Source: Heliocidaris tuberculata (lineage: Eukaryota; Echinodermata; Echinoidea; Camarodonta; Echinometridae). From it: a DNA stretch of 64,000 bases. Position numbers and translations under genes: made by a program. The stretch is taken from assembly GCA_025618425.1 (NCBI GenBank), contig CM046852.1, forward strand, positions 3,674,108 through 3,738,107, given 5' to 3'. The notes beneath the pieces are model-generated. The model was not told the DNA's origin and ran no database searches. It saw only the letters and a list, made by a program, of their open reading frames with translations. Below, in pieces: positions 49,001 to 59,700 of the stretch. The stretch's first letter is position 1, and each line of letters starts with the position of its first letter.

Positions 49001-50615
49001 TCTACTTACATAGTTCACCAGTTCCTGTGCGATCTCATTGAAATTGGAAGATGTTTTATCCATAAGGCTGCTCGTATAGGTCTTATTTAAAAACGTTGCT
49101 ATTACAATGTAGGTATCAACAGCTGAAAATAAAGACTTAACATGTGAAACATTGTCCAAAAATTTATGTAACTGAAAGAAAACGTTTACTAATAAGGACA
49201 AAATATTGCCACTGGTATCATGAAACACAACACGTATCAAGAAATTACTACGTGAAGAAACAACAACAAAAATAAATCCGGTTACGTGTAAAGCATTTAC
49301 AATACTATTAGTACTAACACTTCTTATTCATAGCTCTTCAGATCTGAATGTTAAGATGGTAGAAAGTTGCAATTACATAATATTTATATGGTAATAAATA
49401 AAATACTCTGTAAATGCTTCGCAAATTTGCGCTTTAGAGGGAAAGGCCATCCTGATATTTAGTTGATTTCAATAAATGCAGAAAAATAGGGGGAAGATCA
49501 GTGAAGGTTTTGAGCAAAATCCGATAAGATATTAGAGAGATATGAATTGTTAAATTTGAAATCAATCAAACACAAATTGGCAACTCTGTGACAAATCTTT
49601 CAAAGTCCTCTCCGATCGGCTCTATACAGAAACTTTCAAAAATTTCTATTTCATTAGTTAGTGGTGACGGAACAGATTTGTTTCTCGCAGGAGTTTTGTA
49701 AAACACATGTGCTATGATATGTCTAGGGTGCATACAAATGATTAAATATTTTCTTTAGAGAAAATAGAAGTTTTTTTTTTTTTTTTTTTTAGTACAGGGT
49801 GAATGGGAGAGGACCTCGCAAGATAAGTCATCATGGTCGTAGAGTTGCCATTGTGTGTTTGATCGATTACAACTTCGAAAATTCACAACTTCCTTATTTT
49901 TTATCGGATTTTGCTCAAAATGTCACTGATCTGTTTCTCTATTTTTTTTTGCTTCAAGTGAAACCAACATGATATCAGGATGGACTTCCCTGTTAACGAA
50001 GCCCTAATTTGTAACAGAATATATTTAACATGTCTAACCAACACCCACGTCATAGGCGTAGCCAGGGGGCACAAGGGGGCCATGTCCCCTTGCTCATCCG
50101 CCAAAAAAGCAGGTCATCCACGGAACTTAGGGTCAAGACCTTAACACTATCCCTACTCATGTGCGTGTGTGTGGGTGGGTGGTTGTGTGGGTGCGCGCGC
50201 GAGTGTGTAACTATGTAACTATGTGGCTTTGTGATTTTGTGTGTGACACTTTAAAAAGTCTGGATACACCAGTAATCCATACCATTGCAGATAGGCAGAG
50301 GATCAGATATGTTTCCATTGCTCTGACAGGTTATAGTCCGACTGCCGGTGAGTAAATACCCCATCGAACATTCCATACTACAGGAAGTAGCAAACTCAAT
50401 GGAACTCCCTGCACTGCAGTTTGCAAACGAAGATGATAATAATGGTGGAAAGTTTTCTGGTAGTCGACAAATGACAACTGAAAGAAAATATTCGAAATAC
50501 ACGTTAATGATAATTATGATTCATAATCAAGGTCCACAAGGTTCATTTATGATATTTTATTTGAGTTATTTACTGGTACACTTACAGGCAAAACTTTCAT
50601 ACAAATTAAGCGCCA

Positions 50616-50666
<51 letters not shown>

Positions 50667-50673
50667 AATAACA

Positions 50674-50710
<37 letters not shown>

Positions 50711-50719
50711 AGAATAACA

Positions 50720-50763
<44 letters not shown>

Positions 50764-53700
50764 CTTTTATTATTATTATTTTTTTCAAAGTTGCTGTTTT
50801 AAAAAAAGAAGAGCGAAATCATTGTCGCATAGTGTCTATCGGTATGGTCAATAGAATACATCACTCCATTACGTGTGTGTGTGTGTGTGTTAGTGCATTT
50901 TAGCATATATTAATCTCAGAAAGTCGTCATAACTCCGTTTTCATTTCGCTGCCCGCCTTCGAAGGAACTTATTCACTACATGATTGAAAAATATATATCG
51001 TTTTGAAATAAAGTGTGATTGAGAAATACCAAAACATCTACTACTTTACATGACTTTATCTATTATATCCCTCATAGACTTTATACATCATAGATTGGTC
51101 ATGAGCCCTTCACGTGATTAAATGTATTTCTATAAGAAGAGCTAGAAGCAAGAGAATGTGAGAAATAGTGTAATTGAATGAAATGTATACCCTAATTCTG
51201 ACGAAATTAAGTAGTGGGCTAAATTGTGAAAGCCCCTATCAAGATAACAAATAGAAATTGATGGAAAAAGTGTGATGTAAACATGGAACAGATGAAAAAA
51301 TAAGACGATTAGAGTATCAAATGAATGGACAAGAAGAGGTTTTGAAATCTGTCTTTTGGTAATATTCTTAATCCAATGCTTTAGATACAAATCATAGATA
51401 ACCAATATCTGTATACAAGTATTGCCATGACAGTGCTTACCTGTACAAGTAGTTCCGTCACCAGTGTATCCAGAATTACAGGCGCATGTGAAACTCCCAG
51501 GGGTGTTGGTACACATAGCATTGGGATCACAGTTGTCAGTCATGGCCGAACATTCGTCAAAATCTACAAACATAAAATGAAAGTAAATGGAAAACAAAAG
51601 TGCAAAATATTCTGAAGAAACTTTAGGTAATCAAATAGATCTTGCCTACATTGCATTTTAACTTATGAAGAAATAGACGTCGTTGCATTTTAAATATTGC
51701 ATTAGGGGGTCCTTGAAAGGGTACTGAAGTCGATTAGAGTATCAAATAATTAGACAAAAAGAGGTTTTGAAATATGTCTTGTCTCAATATTTTCCGTCCG
51801 TTGCTTAATATTGAAATGACTGAAAATCAACAATAATTATTCCTTTCAAATATTACCATTAAAGTGCTTACCTATACAAGTGGTTCCTTCCCCAGTGTAT
51901 CCAGAATTACAGGCGCATGTGAAACTCCCAGGGGTGTTGGTACACATAGCATTGGCGTCACAGTTGTCAGTCATGGCCGTACATTCGTCAATATCTACAA
52001 ACATAAAATGAAAATAAATGAAAATTGAAAACAAAAGTGTAAAATATTCTGAAGAAACTTTAGGTAATCATATAGATGTGACATACATGGCATTTTAACG
52101 GATTAAGAAGTAGACGTCGTTGCATTTGAAATATTGCATTAGGGGTCCTTGAAAGGGTACTGAAGTCGATTAGAGTATCAAATAATTGGACCAGTGGCGG
52201 ATCTACATAGGGGGGGAACCGGCCCATGCCCTCTCTTTTGAAACCCAACCGGCATACCTTAAAGTACACAATGAAAACAAAAAATGCCCCTTAATTGTGT
52301 ACTTTTCCGGCTATGTGCCTCCTCTTTTACAAAATCCCGGATCCGCCCCTGAATTGGACAAAAAGAGGTTTGAAATTTGTCTTGTCTCAATATTTTCTGT
52401 CCGTTGCTTAATATTCAAATGCTTGAAAATCAACAATAATTATTCTTTACAAGTATTACCATAAAAGTGCTTACCTGTACAAGTGGTTCCTTCCCCAGTG
52501 TATCCAGAATTACAGGCGCATGTGAAACTTCCAGGGATGTTGGTACACATAGCATTGGGGTCACAGTTGTCAGTCATGGCCGAACATTCGTCAAAATCTA
52601 CGAGCATAAAATGAAAGTAAATGGAAAACAAAAGTGCAAAATATTCTGAAGAAATTTAGGTAATCAAATAGATCTTGCCTACATTGCAATTTAACTTATG
52701 AAGAAATAGACGTCGTTGCATTTAAAATATTGCATTAGGGGGTCCTTGAAAGGGTACTGAAGTCGATTAGAGTATCAAACAATTAGACAAAAAGAGGTTT
52801 TGAAATTTGTCTTGTCTCAATATTTTCTGTCCGTTGCTTAATATTCAAATGATTGAAAATCAACAATAATTATTCTTTACAAGTATTACCATAAAAGTTC
52901 TTACCTGTACAAGTGGTTCCTTCCCCAGTGTATCCAGAACTACAGGCGCATGTGAAACTCCCAGGGGTGTTGGTACACATAGCATTGGCGCTACAGTTGT
53001 CAATCATGGCCGTACATTCGTCAATATCTACAAACATAAAATGAAAGCAAATGGAAAAGAAAAGTTTGACAGAAAAAATGGCATTATTAACTGTTCCTGT
53101 CAAGGATACATATGACGATTCCAGTATCAAATAAATGAACAAGAAGAGGTTTTGAAATCGGTCTTTTCGTAATATTTTCAATCCAATGCTTTACATTCAA
53201 TCGTTGATAATTGATATTTTTATTCAAGTATTATCATGAAAGTGCTTACCTGTACAAGTGGTCCCGTTACCAGTGAATCCAAAATTACAGGCGCATGTAA
53301 AACTTCCAGGGTTGTTGCTACACATAGCATTGGCGTCACAGTTGTCAGCCCCAGTCGTACATTCGTCAATATCTACAAACATAAAGTGAACGTAAAAGGA
53401 ACACAAAAGTGTAAAATAGGGAGAAGAGCGGTAAGTAACAACAAAAAAGATGTGACAAGCATTGGATTATGACAGATTTGTAATGACATATTATAGCGTT
53501 AGAAACACGGCATTGAGGGTTCCTGACAAGGGTTCTTATGACGATTAGAGTGTCAATTAAATTGACAAGAGGCTTTGATATGTTTCTTGTCGTAATATTT
53601 TTAATCTGCTTTACGATAAAATCATTAATAATCTGCACGTTTTCCCATGAATGTGCTTACCTGTACAAGTGGTTCCGTCACCAGTGAATCCAAAATTACA

Positions 53701-56700
53701 GGTGCATGTGAAACTCCCAGGGGTGTTGGTACACATAGCATTGGCGTCACAGTTGTCAGTCATGGCCGAACATTCGTCAAAATCTACAAGCATAAAATGA
53801 AAGTAAATGGAATACAAAAGTGCAAAATATTCTGAAGAAATTTAGGTAATCAAATAGATCTTGCCTACATTGCAATTTAACTTATGAAAATAGACGTCGT
53901 TGCATTTAAAATATTGCATTAGGGGGTCCTTGAAAGGGTACTGAAGTCGATTAGAGTATCAAACAATTAGACAAAAAGAGGTTTTGAAATTTGTCTTGTC
54001 TCAATATTTTCTGTCCGTTGCTTAATATTCAAATGATTGAAAATCAACAATAATTATTCTTTACAAGTATTACCATAAAAGTTCTTACCTGTACAAGTGG
54101 TTCCTTCCCCAGTGTATCCAGAACTACAGGCGCATGTGAAACTCCCAGGGGTGTTGGTACACATAGCATTGGCGCTACAGTTGTCAATCATGGCCGTACA
54201 TTCGTCAATATCTACAAACATAAAATGAAAGCAAATGGAAAAGAAAAGTTTGACAGAAAAAAATGGCATTATTAAGTGTTCCTGTCAAGGATACATATGA
54301 CGATTCCAGTATCAAATAAATGAACAAGAAGAGGTTTTGAAATCGGTCTTTTCGTAATATTTTCAATCCAATGCTTTACATTCAATCGTTGATAATTGAT
54401 ATTTTTATTCAAGTATTATCATGAAAGTGCTTACCTGTACAAGTGGTCCCGTTACCAGTGAATCCAAAATTACAGGCACATGTAAAACTTCCAGGGTTGT
54501 TGCTACACATAGCATTGGCGTCACAGTTGTCAGCCCCAGTCGTACATTCGTCAATATCTACAAACATAAAGTGAACGTAAAAGGAACACAAAAGTGTAAA
54601 ATAGGGAGAAGAGCGGTAAGTAACAACAAAAAAGATGTGACAAGCATTGGATTATGACAGATTTGTAATGACATATTATAGCGTTAGAAACACGGCATTG
54701 AGGGTTCCTGACAAGGGTTCTTATGACGATTAGAGTGTCAATTAAATTGACAAGAGGCTTTGATATGTTTCTTGTCGTAATATTTTTAATCTGCTTTACG
54801 ATAAAATCATTAATAATCTACACGTTTTCCCATGAATGTGCTTACCTGTACAAGTGGTTCCGTCACCAGTGAATCCAAAATTACAGGTGCATGTGAAACT
54901 CCCAGGGGTGTTGGTACACATAGCATTGGCGTCACAGTTGTCAGTCATGGCCGTACATTCGTCAATATCTACAAACATAAAATGAAAATAAATGGAAAAC
55001 AAAATTGTAAAATATTCTGAAGAAACTTTAGGTAATCATATAGATGTGATATACATTGCATTTTAACGGATGAAGAATTAGACCTCGCTGCATTTGAAAT
55101 ATTGAATTAGGGGGTCCTTGAAAGGGTACTGAAGTCGATTAGAGTATCAAACAATTAGACAAAAAGAGGTTTTGAAATTCGTCTTGTCTCAATATTTTCT
55201 GTCCGTTGCTTAATATTCAAATGATTGAAAATCACAATAATTATTCTTTACAAGTATTACCATAAAAGTGCTTACCTGTACAAGTGGTTCCTTCCCCAAT
55301 GTATCCAGAATTACAGGCGCATGTGAAACTCCCAGGGGTGTTGGTACACATAGCATTGACGCTACAGTTGTCAGTCATGGCCGTACATTCGTCAATATCT
55401 ACAAACATAAAATACAAGTAAATGGAAATTAAAAGTTTGACAGAAAAAATGCATTATTAAATGTTCCTGTCAAGGGTACAAATGACGATTCAAGTATCAC
55501 AAATGAACAAGAAGAGATTTTGAAATCTGTCTTTTCGTAATATTTTCAATCCAATGCTTTACATTCAAATCATTGATAATTAATATTTTTATTCAAGTAT
55601 TATCATAAAAGTGCTTACCTGCGCAAATGATCCCGTTACCAGTGAATCCAAAATTACAGGCGCATGTGAAACTCCCAGGGGTGTTGGTACACATAGCATT
55701 GGCGTCACAGTTGTCAGTAATGGCCGTACATTCGTCAATATCTACAAACATAAAATGAAAATAAATGGAAAATGAAAGTGTAACATATTCTGAAGAAACT
55801 TTAGTTTATCAAATAGATGTGACATACGTTAGATTAGGACTAATTTTCAACCACAAGTCGTTGGATTAAAATCATGGCTTTAAGGGTTCCTGACGAGGGT
55901 AGTTATGACGGTAAGAGTATCAAATAAATGGATAATAAGGGTTTTGAAATTCGTCTTGTCTCAATATTTTCCGTCCGTTGCTTAACATTCGAATGATTGA
56001 AAATCAACAATGATTATTCCTTACAAGTATTACCATGAAAGTGCTTACCTGTACAAGTGGTTCCTTCCCCAGTGTATCCAGAATTACAGGCGCATGTGAA
56101 ACTCCCAGGGGTGTTGGTACACATAGCATTGATGTCACAGTTGTCAGTCATGGCCGTACATTCGTCAATATCTACAAACATAAAGTGAAAGTAAGTAAAA
56201 AACTGAAGTGTGAAATAGGGTGAAATCTGTAAGCACTAAAACTGATATGACATACAATGGATTCTGAATGATTTAAAGGTGCGTTGTTGCATTAAACACA
56301 TGATTTCATTTGATTTTATTCAAATTTATTCAAACAATATAAAAACATCTCTCAGGAATAAAAAAATTTAAAAAAAAGGGGGGGGGTGTCGATAAACCCC
56401 ATTTAAGTCTATTTCCCGGATATGAAAAACAACTGAAATAAATATCATAATCATATTGCGCAAAGTATCATTTTAAAAATGTAAACGATAGTGATGATTG
56501 CAAGTTAATCAATGTAAGTATTGCAGAATACAAAATTGCATAATTGAGATAAAGCATTTATGAAATTATCTGTGTATGTTGAGATTGTTCATAGACACTA
56601 CAAACTGAGAGTGATAGGCCAGGAGCCTGTCCCGAAATAGTCACCCCATTTTACATATGAGATTTGACCCCTTAAAGATACTTAGACCATCCATGTGATT

Positions 56701-59700
56701 CACAAAAAGCTTGGCAGTTCGAATGAAGCCGCCTGGTTTGGCACCCAGAGCCCCCCAAAAAGGCCCACAAAATCGGGTCGATTTCAACTCATCTAACATA
56801 TGCGCCAAACTTTGTCAGAAGGAAGGTATATGACTATACATTACCAAAACACATAAACTTACAAAATTTTCCATCGGGAAGGGGTGTAACATGCCCCTGA
56901 AAAAAACACCGAAGTGCCCTTAAACCAAGCTTTTCTGCCCAAAATGCTCTGGATGTAGAGAAAATTCCCCCCTTTTTTTTTTGCATTATAACCTTAATAA
57001 ATCCAATATGTGTTATTCAATTCAGGTCAAATTTACATAGTACAATTTTGAGTATTGTAACTTTCCTGGGGTGCAATTTGGTATCATATGATCATTTCAA
57101 TAACAATTTATTAAATTGTGAAAATTGTACAGCTTTCTCAAAAGCAGTCAAATGATATTGTCAGGATTATGTAAACACACCCATTGTCCATCTGCACCTG
57201 GTGACAAGACATAATAGAGAGGCTTGTTAAGTATCTGGGCTATGTGGCTGCTATGCTGAAATCTACCATACATGTGTTAATTACACAAATTTTTAAATGA
57301 CAGGGATGGTCTACGTAAACTTTAAGGGGTCAAATTTCATATGTAAAATGGGGTTACTATTTCGGGCCAGGCTCACAGACTACTAAAGTATCAAATGAAT
57401 GGACAAGAAGAGGCTTTGATTTCTTTCTGGTCGTATTTTTTTTAATCCAATGCTTTAAATTCAAATCTTTGATAAGCAACATTTGCATACAAGTATTACC
57501 ATGAGAGTATTACCTGCGCAAATGGACCCGTCACCAGTGTATCCAGAATTACAGGCGCATATAAAACTTCCAGGGGTGTTGGTACATATAGCATTGGCGT
57601 CACAGTTGTCAATCATTGCCGTACATTCGTCAATATCTACAAACATAAAATGAAAGTAAATGGAAAACAAAAGTGTAAAATATTGTGAAGAAACTTTAGG
57701 TAATCAAATAGATGTGACATTACAACGGATTATGAAATATTTGACATTACATGTTTTACCGTTAGAAACACGGCATTAAAGGCCAATTCCACACAAATAT
57801 CAAGTTGATTTGAGTAAATAGAGCAAATTAAACAAGCATTACAGTGAAAATTTCACTGAAATCGGATGTAAAATAAGCTAGTTACGGCATTTCGAAGTTT
57901 TGCATTATTTCATGAAAAATTGATATGCATATCATGGGCGGTATGCAAATGAGTGAACCGATGATGTCACACACTCACTTTTCCTTATGTATTTTATTAT
58001 ATGAAATTTCATATATTTCAATTTTTATGGATGTGATAATAAAGAATCTCTCCCTTGTATCAAAATAAGTTACAATAATGTTGATTTTAGATCTTCCATA
58101 AGGAGTCAAACCATGTTTTACATTATTGAAGCAAAACATTGAAATACATGATATTTCATATAATAAAATACATGAGGAAAAGTTAGTGTGTGACATCATG
58201 CATCGGTTCACTCATTTGCATACCGCCCATGTTATGCATATCACTGTTTCAAGAAATAATGCAAAACTTCAAAATGCCTTAACTTTCTTATTTTACATCC
58301 GATTTCAATAAAATTTTCACTGTTATGCTTGTTTAATTTTACTCTATTTATTCAAATCAACTTGATATAGTGTGGACTTGGCCTTCAAGGGTCCATGACA
58401 ATTAGGGTACTTACGACGATTTGAGTATCAAATAAATGGACAAGTCAAGAAGAGGTTTTGATATCTTTCTTGTAATATTTTTAATCCAATTCTTTACATT
58501 AAAATCATTAATAATCAATATTTGTATGTAAGTATTACAATGTATATGTTTAACTGTACAAGTTGTTCCGTTGCCAGTGAATCCAGAACTGCAGGTGCAT
58601 ATAAAACTCCCAGGGTTGTTGGTGCATATAGCATTGGCGCCACAGTTGTCAGCCCCAATCATACATTCGTCAATATCTACAAGAATTTTTCAAAGGACTA
58701 CTAATCATGTAAACTGGATGACATGAAGGAATGAAATTTCATCTTTACCAAGCTTTATCAATCTTCCATTTCATTAATTAACTCAGAATCTAAATAACTA
58801 ATGCAAGACAGATGTTCAGACTCATTACGTATTCATGACCTCCAAAACTCTCGCATACGACATGTACGAGCTGAATAAATGGAGCGCAAATTATACACGC
58901 TGCGGTATGGCTGATTATCACGAAGTGCTTACCGTACCTATACAAGAAATTTCGCCTTCCGTGTATCCAATATTACATTCGCATGTAAAACTTCCAAGAG
59001 TGTTGGTGCAGATATTGTCGCCACAGTTGTTATCACCAGTAGTACATTCGTCTATATCCTGGGTTCTTAATCATTTTTTCAGGAGGGCCAGAAATATTCT
59101 TGAAATTACGTCGTGGGCAACAGAGTATATACATACATATACTCACGACTATGGGACTCACGACTCTTGCCCGAATACATTGTGTATTAGCTTTCTGATT
59201 TTTTTTATTCAGCGAGCGAGCGAAGCTCGCGAGGAAAAAAATTGTCAATTTAGGATCGTGAAAATTTAATTTCGTCATCAAAATGTGCTAATTTAGATAA
59301 GATATAAAAATTACAAAGAGACCATTTCACTGCCCGAAAATGAGATTGTGGGTGCCGGGATGCAGGAAAGTTTTGATATTCTCGGGGGAGAGGGCTGCAG
59401 CCCCCATCCCCCGCCTCAGACGTTAATGCATACATACCCGAATGGCTCATCTACGGACGGTTGAACGATTTTAGAATACCCCCTCCTTATTTTTTCTTCG
59501 TTTGATTACCCCCCCCCCCCAACTATAATACGTGCTAGGGCAGGGAACAGACACTGATATGGTATACTATTTGCGAGCGAGCGAAGCGAGCGAGCATAAA
59601 AATTGATTACTTTTATTCATACCAATAGTTATTATATTATGTATCAACATAATGCATAAACAAGATTTTTTTTTTTCTTACTAGATATTTTTGGCGGGCC

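Noticed and set aside
51427..56223. Repeated ~60-78-codon + strand frames ([10 protein letters not shown] type)
   Set aside because: They are antisense shadows of the EGF exons on the - strand.
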